Shown: one piece after another, positions 43,103 to 51,763 of the stretch
Position numbering within the stretch: position 1 is the first letter of the stretch
How the letters are laid out: every line of letters starts with the position of its first letter
Assembly (NCBI RefSeq): GCF_000443995.1
Contig: NZ_AUMC01000010.1
Location: forward strand, 955,198-1,019,197
DNA length: 64,000 bases
Origin: Bacteriovorax sp. BAL6_X
Lineage (GTDB): Bacteria > Bdellovibrionota > Bacteriovoracia > Bacteriovoracales > Bacteriovoracaceae
Direction of reading: 5' to 3'
Position numbers and translations under genes: made by a program
The notes under the pieces: generated by a model
What the model saw: only the letters and a program-made list of their open reading frames with translations
The model's database searches: none
What the model was told of the DNA's origin: nothing

Positions 43103-43960
43103 ATGAGTGAACACGATTCAGAAATTAACTTAAAACGTCTCAAGTATATTGGCTCTTTACGAGATGAGTCGATTGTTGCCCAAATTGAAGCACAACTAAT
43201 TCGTCAAGGTGTCCATATAACTAAAGAATATGAAAATGACTTCTACCATTTATTTGTTGTGGACCTAAATCAATTACAACAGGCCCGTGATGTTTACCGC
43301 GTCTATATTGGAGGGGCCAAACCAACAAAGGTTGATAAAAATTGGCAATATGTTCAATCTTTAAATATGGGGCCAACAACAATTATTATCTTGGCCTTGT
43401 GTGTAATCATCTTCATCTTTGGTTGGATTTTAAAAAATGAAAATCTCTATTATCTTTTCCTTTTTTCGACTTCTAAAGTTGATGCTTTTGCTGACATTAA
43501 TAATGGTGAATACTGGAGACTTCTTTCGCCGGCCTTTATCCACTTTGGCTATATCCATATCTTCTTCAATATGTTGTGGTGGAAAGAGTTAGGTAAGCTC
43601 ATTGAAGTGACTAAGGGAAGCGTTTTTTTAATATTGCTTCTATTATTTACGGCGATTTCTTCAAATATCCTACAGGCGATTATGTCTCCTGGAATGTTTG
43701 GAGGACTTTCTGGTGTGGTTTACGGTCTACTCGGGTTCTTATGGCCATATTCAAGATTGAATCCAAATTTTAAATTTAAGCTTCCAACTTCTGATATCGT
43801 TCTCATGGTGGGGTGGCTCTTCTTGGGATTCTTTGATGTCTTTAATTTCAAGATGGCCAATTGGGCCCATGGTGGTGGACTTGTAAGTGGTGCAATCTTG
43901 GGTGTTATTTTTGCTTTAATTGATCGCTCGGATCAAAAGTCGAATACTCACCAATCTTAA
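43103..43960 (+). CDS. Rhomboid intramembrane serine protease (GlpG-like)
   Basis: This 285-residue protein has a soluble N-terminal domain (about 1-85) followed by six hydrophobic helices. The catalytic dyad is Ser203 in GGLSGVVYG and His256 in NWAHGGG. The substrate-gate and helix-2 region GEYWRLLSPAFIHFGYIHIFFNMLWW (near 135-160) is the rhomboid hallmark with its His and Asn. Numbering is close to E. coli GlpG (201/254) and the N-domain has the same position, so this is a GlpG-type inner-membrane protease. An AGGAAAATG site precedes the ATG. Its 3' end overlaps the convergent pseudouridine synthase gene by 56 bp. Substrates are unknown. Confidence 0.94.
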   Translation: MSEHDSEINLKRLKYIGSLRDESIVAQIEAQLIRQGVHITKEYENDFYHLFVVDLNQLQQARDVYRVYIGGAKPTKVDKNWQYVQSLNMGPTTIIILALCVIIFIFGWILKNENLYYLFLFSTSKVDAFADINNGEYWRLLSPAFIHFGYIHIFFNMLWWKELGKLIEVTKGSVFLILLLLFTAISSNILQAIMSPGMFGGLSGVVYGLLGFLWPYSRLNPNFKFKLPTSDIVLMVGWLFLGFFDVFNFKMANWAHGGGLVSGAILGVIFALIDRSDQKSNTHQS

Positions 43961-45179
43961 GGTCTTTCAATTTCACATCGCCAATCGCGACTCGAATTAA
44001 CCTTAGGGTGGGGAAGTTGACTGCCGCACACATTCTACGAATCTGACGGTTTCGTCCTTCTGAAATACGCACTTCAATCCAAGATGTTGGTATTGTCTTA
44101 CGAATACGCACTGGTGGGACGCGATCTTCAATTTGAAAGTTAATTAGCTTTTTAACCTTTGCCGGCTTTGTCTTGTAATTGCCTTTTATTATTACACCAC
44201 GCCTTAGTTCTTCAATTGCTTGTGTTGTAATATCGCCGTCTACTTGAACGATATAAGTTTTTTCAACCTTACTATCAGCATTGGCCATTTGGTTCTTATA
44301 CTTCCCATCATTCGTGAGTATCAGTAAGCCTTCACTGTCCTTATCTAAGCGGCCAACAGGGTAAACTTCCTTAGGGAGCTTGTAGTCAATAAGACTAAGT
44401 TGGTCTCTGTGATCTTTTCCAAATTGGCACAGGACATCGTATGGCTTATTGAAAATGATATATTGATGTTCTCCGTTACTTGCTATTTCTTTAAAGTTAG
44501 CAAGTTTAAATGGAGGAGTAATTTCTAAGTTTATTTCTTTTTGTAAAAATTTATCAAAGAAGCTGAGTTTGTAAGCACAAAGCCTTTGTCCACTTTGATC
44601 TTTTGAGTTCGAGTAAATAGGGTCGCCGTAAATTGGATGTCCTATTTCTTTTGCATGGGCCCTAATTTGATGTTTTCTACCAGTCAGAATTGTAAATTCA
44701 ACTAATGAGTACTGCTTATCAGTATCGATAACTCTATAGTCTGTGATGGCCTTTTTTCCACCAGAATTAACAACGGCCATCTTTTCAATTCGTCCAACTC
44801 GGTTTGCCTTAAGGAAGTTTTCAATCCTTGCTTCTTGTTGTGTAAAGACGCCGCTACAGATAGCTAAATAGCTCTTTCTTATCTTTTTCGGATCATGAGA
44901 GCTAAAGAGTTCTTGAAGATATTTATTGGCATCTTTGTTTTTGGCAAATAAAAGAATTCCGGACGTTTCGACATCAAGCCTATGTGCTAGAACGAGATAT
45001 TGATCCTTTCCATCACTTCGATTTTTAAGAAAACTAGAGAGTGCATCAGTGCAATTATCTCGAAAGCGATCGAGAGTTTTATGCACTGGCCAGCCCGCCT
45101 TTTTGTTTAAGGCAATATAGTTATCATCTTCAAAGACGATATCATTGGCAGATAATCGGATTTTAATTCTTTTTTTCAC
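43905..45179 (-). CDS. Double pseudouridine synthase (RluA-type fused to RsuA/RluE-type)
   Basis: This 424-residue protein contains two complete catalytic modules. Residues about 1-220 are RluA-like: NKKAGWPVHKTLD, the catalytic Asp in AHRLDVETSGILLFAKN (near 68) and the GRKHQIRAHAKEIGHPIYGDPIY block. Residues about 232-424 are RsuA/RluE-like: YIIFNKPYDVLCQF, the catalytic Asp in GRLDKDSEGLLILTNDG (near 277) and EGRNRQIRRMCAAVNFPTLRLIRV. RluA family proteins average about 220-320 residues and RluE about 215, so two whole domains are joined in one frame with no sign of a frameshift. It probably modifies rRNA or tRNA uridines at two sites. It overlaps the convergent rhomboid gene by 56 bp. Confidence 0.92.
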   Translation of the reverse strand: MKKRIKIRLSANDIVFEDDNYIALNKKAGWPVHKTLDRFRDNCTDALSSFLKNRSDGKDQYLVLAHRLDVETSGILLFAKNKDANKYLQELFSSHDPKKIRKSYLAICSGVFTQQEARIENFLKANRVGRIEKMAVVNSGGKKAITDYRVIDTDKQYSLVEFTILTGRKHQIRAHAKEIGHPIYGDPIYSNSKDQSGQRLCAYKLSFFDKFLQKEINLEITPPFKLANFKEIASNGEHQYIIFNKPYDVLCQFGKDHRDQLSLIDYKLPKEVYPVGRLDKDSEGLLILTNDGKYKNQMANADSKVEKTYIVQVDGDITTQAIEELRRGVIIKGNYKTKPAKVKKLINFQIEDRVPPVRIRKTIPTSWIEVRISEGRNRQIRRMCAAVNFPTLRLIRVAIGDVKLKDLKIGEYSTFDPSDQLKQK

Positions 45180-45194
45180 TAAAAGTATTGTATC

Positions 45195-45806
45195 ATGTTT
45201 ACTATGAACGATTTACCAAATTCTGAAGCATGTGAAAGAAATAAAGGCCCTATTCTTGAGGTGATCACACCTTATTTAAGCAGCAGTGATAATGGTGAGT
45301 TTTTCGAGATTGGCTCACTTACTTGTCAGCATAGTGCGCACTTTGCTAAGGCCTTTGCTCAAATCGATTTTATTACATCTGAAATTAGAGACAATCAAAA
45401 TGTTTTAAAGATGTGCTTATCACACTATCAAAAGAAGATACCAAATCTTAAAGGCCCCCTTGTTTATGAAGCTGGTTTTAATAAACTTGAGGCCGGGAAA
45501 AAGTTCTACTTCACAGCAAATACACTTCATATAATGCCTTGGAAGGCCGCGAAGACTTTTATTAAGGACTTGGCGACAGCAATGGATGAAAATAGCACTC
45601 TATTTATTTATGGGCCATTTAAGTATCATGGAAATTACACGAGTACTTCTAATGAACAATTTGATGGTTTTTTAAAAGAGCGTGATGCTCAAAGTGGAAT
45701 TCGAAATTTTGAAGATATTTGCAATAACTTCTTAAAGAAAGGTGTCTTTCTAAAAGAAGATATTGCAATGCCTGCTAATAATCAGCTTTTAATTTTTACA
45801 AAGTAA
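45195..45806 (+). CDS. DUF938 family SAM-dependent methyltransferase-like protein
   Basis: This 203-residue protein carries the DUF938 hallmarks: SEACERNKGPILEV near the N-terminus, a degenerate class I SAM-binding loop FFEIGSLTCQHSAHFA (usually GSGTGQH), ANTLHIMPWKA and a LFIYGPFKYHGNYTSTSNEQFD block. The change from GSGTGQH to GSLTCQH loses one glycine of the SAM loop, so activity is uncertain. The family is predicted to methylate unknown substrates. It starts 15 bp from the divergent pseudouridine synthase gene and ends 8 bp from the convergent argS. No operon partner is seen. Assignment to the family is good; its function is not known in general. Confidence 0.86.
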   Translation: MFTMNDLPNSEACERNKGPILEVITPYLSSSDNGEFFEIGSLTCQHSAHFAKAFAQIDFITSEIRDNQNVLKMCLSHYQKKIPNLKGPLVYEAGFNKLEAGKKFYFTANTLHIMPWKAAKTFIKDLATAMDENSTLFIYGPFKYHGNYTSTSNEQFDGFLKERDAQSGIRNFEDICNNFLKKGVFLKEDIAMPANNQLLIFTK

Positions 45807-45814
45807 AAAGGAAA

Positions 45815-47581
45815 TTACATTCTTTCTGGTACTTGAATTCCTAGAATCTCAAGGCCTGTTTTAATGACTTCACTTGTTGCATAAGCAAGCTCAAGGCGAG
45901 CTTTCTTAAGTGATTCTTCACTTGATGCAATTGGGCAAGCAGCATAGAAACTATTAAATAATTTACCAAGTTCAAATAGGTAAGTTGTTAGTAGACTTGT
46001 TTTATTTTGCTCATGCGCCTTAATTGCTACATCATTAAATAATGATATCTTTTGCATTAGTTCAAACTCTTTTGTTTCAACAAGTGAGCTTGCATTTGAA
46101 AGCTCAAGGGCCTGAGCTTTATCAAAACCTTGCTTCTTAAGTAGTGAATTGATACGTGCATATACATATTGAAGATATGGGCCAGTGTCTCCATCAAGCT
46201 TTAACCATTCGTTCATGTCAAAAACGATTTTACGGTTATTATCAATTTTGATCATTCCATACTTTATTGCTCCATTGGCAATCTTAGTTGCTGTTTCATC
46301 GATCTCTGACTGATCCCATTGCCCAGCATACTTATTAAGATAATCATCCTTAATCTTACTTTCCATATTATTAATGAGCTCGGTAAGGGCAACGATATTT
46401 CCCTTACGAGAACTCATGGCACCATCTGTTAGTTCAACCATTTCATACGGAAGGTGATAGCAGTCCTTGGCCTGTTCAAAACCAATATGTTCAAGAACTT
46501 TAAAGACTTGTTTGAAGTGGAAGGCCTGGCGAGAGTCCACGATATAAATATTATTCTTAACACCATATTCTTCAAATTTCTTAATTGCTAGAGCTACGTC
46601 CTTTGTTGAATAGAGGCCAGTTCCATCTGATTTAATTAAAATGCAAAAACCAAGCTTATCGTCACTTAGATCCATTCCAATCGCACCATCGTCTTTAACG
46701 AATAAGCCTTTCTCATAATATTCATTACAGATTTTTAGCGACGGAGCATCCATTTCAGACTCGAAGAACCAACGATCAAATTCAACACCTGCCCAAGCAT
46801 ATGTTTTTTTCATGAGATCAATTGACCATTGTCGAGTCTCTTGCCATAGATCAAAGAATTCTCCCTCTTCAGCGTGAAGCTGCTTTAGGATCTCCGTAAG
46901 CTTAGCACGGTTATCATCTTCTTTATCTGTTCCTAGTTCATCTTCAAGCTTTGTATTTGCTCGAGTGTAAATACGTCCAAGCCATTCACCCTTATTTATT
47001 TCGGGGATTGTGTCTTGATTGTGATACTTTAAATACCATAAACATTTTGCAACGTGAGTTCCTGAGTCACCCGGATAAGTTACAGGGTGGACATCAACGC
47101 TACAGTACTGCTTGATCCTAACAAGAGCATTACCAAGACATAGATTTCTCATGTGCCCAACATGAAGCTCCTTGTGAGTATTCGGTTGGGAGTACTCTAT
47201 CATTGTCTTGCCTTCACCCTTTGTTAGCTCTTTCTTAAAGAATTCACCGGTGCGAATTTCAGCAATTAAACTTTCAAAGTATGCATCAGCTGTAAGGGTA
47301 AAGTTAAGATATGGGCCTTGCGCCTTAAGGTCTTTGATTACTAAAGCATTTGCTTCTAGATCAACTTTTTCCAAAATTGTTGCCGCAATTTGTGGCGGTC
47401 CTTGTCTAAGGGCCTTGGCAAAACGAAATACAGGAAAAGCATAGTGGGCCATTTCAATATTTGGGGCCTGTCCAATTGATGAGTAAATATCTTCTCTCTT
47501 AATGTCTGTATCTGGATAAGCAGATGAGAATGCATTTTCTAGGATATCAGTAAGTTTTGATAAAATTGTATTCGTTTCCAT
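45815..47581 (-). CDS. argS: Arginyl-tRNA synthetase
   Basis: This 588-residue class I synthetase charges tRNA-Arg. It has the N-terminal Add-1 domain (about 1-110) and the HIGH-type signature YSQPNTHKELHVGHMRN (near 128-144). The KMSKS equivalent is MSSRKGNIV (near 392), and the C-terminal DALR anticodon-binding domain (about 465-588) ends in GLEILGIQVPERM. The degenerate KMSKS is normal for ArgS. Length is typical (about 570-590). It is monocistronic by context, transcribed leftward and divergent from a small secreted-protein gene. Confidence 0.96.
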   Translation of the reverse strand: METNTILSKLTDILENAFSSAYPDTDIKREDIYSSIGQAPNIEMAHYAFPVFRFAKALRQGPPQIAATILEKVDLEANALVIKDLKAQGPYLNFTLTADAYFESLIAEIRTGEFFKKELTKGEGKTMIEYSQPNTHKELHVGHMRNLCLGNALVRIKQYCSVDVHPVTYPGDSGTHVAKCLWYLKYHNQDTIPEINKGEWLGRIYTRANTKLEDELGTDKEDDNRAKLTEILKQLHAEEGEFFDLWQETRQWSIDLMKKTYAWAGVEFDRWFFESEMDAPSLKICNEYYEKGLFVKDDGAIGMDLSDDKLGFCILIKSDGTGLYSTKDVALAIKKFEEYGVKNNIYIVDSRQAFHFKQVFKVLEHIGFEQAKDCYHLPYEMVELTDGAMSSRKGNIVALTELINNMESKIKDDYLNKYAGQWDQSEIDETATKIANGAIKYGMIKIDNNRKIVFDMNEWLKLDGDTGPYLQYVYARINSLLKKQGFDKAQALELSNASSLVETKEFELMQKISLFNDVAIKAHEQNKTSLLTTYLFELGKLFNSFYAACPIASSEESLKKARLELAYATSEVIKTGLEILGIQVPERM

Positions 47582-47682
47582 TTAGTAATCACCGTATTTT
47601 GCTGCGACGCAGTTTAGAATAAGTATGTTATCATCATATTATAGTAAATATTTTACTAATTGTTTAGGAAAAGTAATTTCAT

Positions 47683-48078
47683 ATGTTCATTTCTATTAGA
47701 CTTATCATGATTATATTTAGTTCAATTTATCTTACTATAGGAATTTGTGATTCTGTTCTAGCTGACGATGCTATGACGCCGATTGAGGAGTTTCAAAAAA
47801 AGCAACAAATTGAACGAAGAGAAGCTGAGGAATTTAGAAAGTACAATACCGAATCAAGTATTGGAGATGGCCTTTTTAAAGGGCCAAACCTGATCTACTT
47901 GTGCGGTAATAGACGAAAGCACTTTGCCTGTGTTAATGATCTCTCTCTTAGAAATTGTGATATTCGTAAAGATTTGAATTGTATGATAATTCAAAAGTAT
48001 AGTGGCCAAAAAGAGTGTTTTAAGGGCCAGGCAGAGTTAATGCATAAGTCGAGGATTGATTCGTATTGTAAAGATTAG
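47683..48078 (+). CDS. Small secreted Cys-containing protein
   Basis: This 131-residue protein has a signal peptide at about 1-27 (IRLIMIIFSSIYLTIGICDSVLA, cleavage before DDAM). Mature residues 30-60 are a charged helix (IEEFQKKQQIERREAEEF). The C-terminal half has regularly placed Cys (LCGNRRKHFACVND, NCDIRKDLNCMII, KECFKGQAEL and a final YCKD) that would form disulfides in the periplasm. I do not recognise the family. It is preceded by TTAGGAAAAGTAATTTC and ends with a 4-bp overlap with a convergent GNAT gene. Confidence 0.7.
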   Translation: MFISIRLIMIIFSSIYLTIGICDSVLADDAMTPIEEFQKKQQIERREAEEFRKYNTESSIGDGLFKGPNLIYLCGNRRKHFACVNDLSLRNCDIRKDLNCMIIQKYSGQKECFKGQAELMHKSRIDSYCKD

Positions 48079-48512
48079 CTTATCTCACGAAACATTAAAA
48101 GGTGTCGTCCGATTCCTTTGATATCAAACTCTTGCCCAAACGCTTCAAAACCAAGCTTTTCATAAAAGCTCTTCGCTTCAACACGGGCGTTGCACCATAC
48201 TAAATTACAGAAGTTTTGCTTAATAATAGGAAAAGCAACATTTAGTAGTTCTCGTGAGAACCCTTGTTTGCGGTAATTTTCAAGAGTTGCCATACCTTGT
48301 AGTTGATATTGATTATCAATATTAAAGTTTGGATTTCTATTAAAGTAAAATGAGGCCACTGATACAAGGTTGTTGTCAACAAAAGCACCCAGGTGAAATG
48401 TATCAGATTCGTCATCTCCAATATAATTATAGCTAGACTCGATGCCATCAATACCAAGTACTAAGCGTCGAATTTTAAATGTGTCTTTTAAATGGATTCT
48501 TTTAACGATCAT
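48075..48512 (-). CDS. GNAT family N-acetyltransferase
   Basis: This 145-residue protein is a single GNAT domain. It shows an N-terminal strand with IHLKDTFKIRRLVLG, the acetyl-CoA-binding motif A region MATLENYRKQGFSRELL (near 90-106), where Q/RxxGx(S/G) contacts the pyrophosphate, and the C-terminal ARVEAKSFYEKLGFEAFGQEFD block typical of the fold. Its length is right for a stand-alone GNAT acetylating a small molecule or peptide. The substrate is unknown. It is convergent with the small secreted-protein gene and divergent from the membrane ATPase gene. Confidence 0.85.
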   Translation of the reverse strand: MIVKRIHLKDTFKIRRLVLGIDGIESSYNYIGDDESDTFHLGAFVDNNLVSVASFYFNRNPNFNIDNQYQLQGMATLENYRKQGFSRELLNVAFPIIKQNFCNLVWCNARVEAKSFYEKLGFEAFGQEFDIKGIGRHLLMFREIS

Positions 48513-48661
48513 AGGAGGACTTTATACCAAATAAATGAAATTTTGTCACAATAAAGAAGTTTACACTTTGTTGTTGATCATCCAAGTCGGTCTTTGTTTT
48601 TTTTTACTATTTCGACAATAATAATTGTGGGAAAAAACTCAGTTAACTTTATAATAGATAT

Positions 48662-50527
48662 ATGAAATTTAGTATTGTAAAAATCCAAGAGGCCGTAGCC
48701 GACGCTTTCCAATTTATAAATCAAGAATTTGCTAGCACTGTAAAAACAGTTGATGATTTTATTCTCGCATCTCCAATGCGTTCATTCATTTTATTTTTAA
48801 TCGCTATCATTGTCGCTCGTATTATATTTTTCTTAATAAGAAGTATAATGCTTGGCCGCGGGGAAAATAAAATTGCTGCGCGTAAATACGTTTATAGATT
48901 CTTTGATTTTAATTTATATTATTTATTCGCTTTCAGTGCATTGGATATTTTTAATGTCTATTTATTGAAGTTTGATAGAGAGGACTTTCAACTCTTTTTA
49001 CACGTTTTTCGAAATATCTTGGCGCTTTATGTTCTTTATATAAATATTGGCTACTTTCATAGCTTTCTAAGCTATAACTTCAAAGTCTATTTTAAAAAGG
49101 TAGATAAAGACTTCATTAAGGATAGTAAGAAGCTTCGCTATGTAATTACAATTACAACTTTCTTTTATATCTTACTTTATAATCTTTTTTCGGGCTTCTT
49201 CGGACATAATATTATTACAGTTATTTTCTTTGTAATATATACGATCATCTTACTTAAATATGACAACTATGCTGAGTTAATACTTCCAAAGATTGTACCT
49301 GCCTCAATGCTGTTAACAAAAAAACATATTTCCAAATATGTAATACTTTATGTACTTCCTGTTTTTTTATACCTCTACACGTTGATCTACTCATTCTATT
49401 TAATGTTCTTCCTTGCTAATAACGATAAGGAATGGGCAAAAAATCTATTATCCGGAATTTTAGAACAACACTTAGAAAGTCTCAGAGATGAAGTCTTTAC
49501 AGATTATGAAGTTCCAAGTGACTATGTAGAAGTCTTTAAGAGAGAAAATGGTACTGAGATAATGAGAAATCCTGATCCTGCTGTTATGGCCTATGAGCGA
49601 ATAGATAGTTGGCTTAATGGAACGAGTAACTCTTATCATTTAGCATTCTCTGGAGAGTCGGGGAGTGGGAAAAACCATGCACTTGATAAAATTCTGAAAC
49701 GCTATTCATCTGTAACATCATTCAAGTTAGATATAAGCGAGAAAATTCTTGAAGAGTCAGTACTTTTAAAAAGATTAGAAAACTTTGTAGGAAAAGGAAG
49801 CGAAGAAGAGAAGAAATTCGTAATTATCAAGAATGCACACAATCTCTTCTTATCAAAATTTCATGGCTTTAAGGCCTTTGATGCTTTCTTTAACGTTATC
49901 AACAACTCATCTAAAAATGTATTTTGGTTTACTGTTTGGAATAGTAATTCTTTAAATCTAATTAAACATATTTATAACCGCTATGAGTTGTCTACTGACA
50001 CTATTTATATCAGGCCATGGAATAAAGAAGAGCTAAAAGAACTTATTCTTAAACGACATGAACCCACAGGTTTAGAGATTCGATTTAATGAAGAGCTCTT
50101 CGAAATTATGTCACACTTTGGAACAGAACGATCAATTGAGAATGCTCATGATATTTACTTTAGAATTTTAGCAAAACAAACAGGTGGCAATCCTCAAGCT
50201 GCAGTCAATACATGGCTAAAATCTATTTCTCATGTAAATGATAAAACTGTAGAGATACATCTTCCGCAACGTCGAGCGATTCATGAAGTAGAAGTGTTGT
50301 CAGATGAGTCATTGTTTGTCTTTTCTAGTATCCTTTCACACGAGTATCTAAGCTTTTCTGAGATCGTAGACACAACAGATCTAAGTGAGAAAGTTGTTAC
50401 ATATGCACTTAAGGCCGGATTTGGAAAAGGTATACTGAGTAAAGATGGGGACTACTTTTACATTAGAAAAGACTGGCTAGTTGATATTAAAACAATCTTA
50501 CAAAAGAGGAATTTTATCTATGAATGA
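48662..50527 (+). CDS. Membrane-anchored P-loop ATPase with winged-helix C-terminus
   Basis: This 621-residue protein has about six hydrophobic helices in its first 250 residues (near 40-62, 80-104, 115-137, 165-182, 185-202 and 225-250) followed by a cytosolic ATPase. The P-loop GESGSGKN is at 331-338; Asn replaces the usual Thr/Ser, as in torsins. Walker B appears as FVIIKNAHNLF, with Lys/Asn where Asp is expected. Downstream, RPWNKEELKELILKRH and GGNPQAAVNTWLKS resemble the AAA/STAND or Orc1-like lid, and a winged-helix-like segment ends the protein. It overlaps an MscS channel gene by 8 bp. I know no named family for this. It may regulate the channel, but that is inference; weak hydrolysis is possible. 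Confidence 0.82.
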   Translation: MKFSIVKIQEAVADAFQFINQEFASTVKTVDDFILASPMRSFILFLIAIIVARIIFFLIRSIMLGRGENKIAARKYVYRFFDFNLYYLFAFSALDIFNVYLLKFDREDFQLFLHVFRNILALYVLYINIGYFHSFLSYNFKVYFKKVDKDFIKDSKKLRYVITITTFFYILLYNLFSGFFGHNIITVIFFVIYTIILLKYDNYAELILPKIVPASMLLTKKHISKYVILYVLPVFLYLYTLIYSFYLMFFLANNDKEWAKNLLSGILEQHLESLRDEVFTDYEVPSDYVEVFKRENGTEIMRNPDPAVMAYERIDSWLNGTSNSYHLAFSGESGSGKNHALDKILKRYSSVTSFKLDISEKILEESVLLKRLENFVGKGSEEEKKFVIIKNAHNLFLSKFHGFKAFDAFFNVINNSSKNVFWFTVWNSNSLNLIKHIYNRYELSTDTIYIRPWNKEELKELILKRHEPTGLEIRFNEELFEIMSHFGTERSIENAHDIYFRILAKQTGGNPQAAVNTWLKSISHVNDKTVEIHLPQRRAIHEVEVLSDESLFVFSSILSHEYLSFSEIVDTTDLSEKVVTYALKAGFGKGILSKDGDYFYIRKDWLVDIKTILQKRNFIYE

Positions 50528-51350
50528 TGCAGTATCTGATACGATTGCAAAAACACAAAAGTTGGCCAGTATTTTTGATTCTGTTAACTCAGAAATGATT
50601 ATTGGACTCTTTGTTGGCCTTTTGACTCTTTTTATTATTGCTAGGGTCATTTCATGGGCCTTGTTATACTTGGCAATTAAGCTTCCATTCTATCGACTAT
50701 CAATACTACAGCTAAATACAATTATTACTCATATGATTTATATCATCGGTACTATTTGGCTACTTTATGTCACACTTAATCCCTCTCAAGAGATGATTTA
50801 TGCCTTCTTAGGCTCTGGTGCCGTAGCAATTGGTTTCTCCCTTAAAGATCTTGTTTCTTCAATCATTGCAGGAATTATTTTAATTTTCGATAGGCCATTT
50901 CAAGTAGGGGATCGAATATTATTTCGTGATAATTATGGTGATATTATCCAGATCGGACTTCGTTCTGTTCGGATTCAAACATTAGATGATTCGACTGTAA
51001 CGATTCCAAATAATTTATTTTTAAGTGAAAACGTCGCTTCCGCTAATTCTGGGCAACGTGATATGATGGTTTGTAGCTTTTTCTATTTTAAGAATAATTG
51101 CGATATCGCAAGAATGATTTCATTACTTGAAGAAGTCACAACAACTTCTCGCTATGCCTATTTGAAAAAACCTTTAAAAGTTATCGTTTCAACTGAGAAG
51201 TTTGAACATGGTATTGGCATAAAGGCGACAGTGAAAGCATATGTTCTAGAAACGATTTATGAAAAGGCTTTCGAGACAGATATTACAAAAAGATTTTATG
51301 AAGCTTTAAAAGAAGAGGAACTTGTTGACCAGTTGCTTTCTGAGTCATAA
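50520..51350 (+). CDS. MscS-family mechanosensitive channel
   Basis: I use the ATG at 50520 (276 residues), inside the end of the ATPase gene in ATGAATGA; an in-frame start at 50481 has no better site. Three hydrophobic helices (near 22-45, 66-85 and 91-120) precede the beta and C-terminal domains. The pore helix and lipid-pocket segment FLGSGAVAIGFSLKDLVSSIIAGIILIFDRPFQVGDRI is the MscS hallmark. MscS channels release solutes on membrane tension, protecting against osmotic downshock. The 8-bp overlap with the upstream membrane ATPase gene indicates translational coupling, so the two probably form one functional unit. Length matches E. coli MscS (286). Confidence 0.92.
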   Translation: MNDAVSDTIAKTQKLASIFDSVNSEMIIGLFVGLLTLFIIARVISWALLYLAIKLPFYRLSILQLNTIITHMIYIIGTIWLLYVTLNPSQEMIYAFLGSGAVAIGFSLKDLVSSIIAGIILIFDRPFQVGDRILFRDNYGDIIQIGLRSVRIQTLDDSTVTIPNNLFLSENVASANSGQRDMMVCSFFYFKNNCDIARMISLLEEVTTTSRYAYLKKPLKVIVSTEKFEHGIGIKATVKAYVLETIYEKAFETDITKRFYEALKEEELVDQLLSES

Positions 51351-51382
51351 TTTTCTTAATTTAGAGAAAGTGAGGAGTTGAT

Positions 51383-51763
51383 ATGAAAATGGAGATATTT
51401 TTTCGCTACTGTGGTGTACTCGGATTACTTTATGCAATAGTTACCTTGAATGTTATTCGAAATCGTTGGAAGCACCGTGTGGGTCTAGGACATGGGAAAG
51501 TGTCAGATATGAATAAGGCCATCAGAATACATGGAAATTTCTCCGAGTATATTCCATTTATTCTTTTATTAACTTATTTTGCAATTGAGAAAGAGGCAAT
51601 AAATATAATAGGAATTCATTTTCTTCTTACTGCACTTATTATTTCGAGAATATCTCACTTTATAGGACTTACAAAAAGTGCTGGTACTTCATTCTATCGA
51701 TTCTTCGGTACCAGCATTATTCTTTTATCTTTAATTGGAATCAGTATTACTTTATTACGTTAA
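51383..51763 (+). CDS. MAPEG family membrane protein (YecN-like)
   Basis: This 126-residue protein has four hydrophobic helices and the MAPEG hallmark VIRNRWKHRVGLGHG (near 23-37) followed by AIRIHGNFSEYIPFILLL (near 46-63). MAPEG proteins act in glutathione or eicosanoid metabolism in eukaryotes; bacterial YecN-type members have no established substrate. GTGAGGAGTTG precedes the ATG. It lies 32 bp downstream of the MscS gene in the same orientation and may share its transcript. Its 3' end overlaps the convergent CaiB-like gene by 17 bp. Confidence 0.87.
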   Translation: MKMEIFFRYCGVLGLLYAIVTLNVIRNRWKHRVGLGHGKVSDMNKAIRIHGNFSEYIPFILLLTYFAIEKEAINIIGIHFLLTALIISRISHFIGLTKSAGTSFYRFFGTSIILLSLIGISITLLR

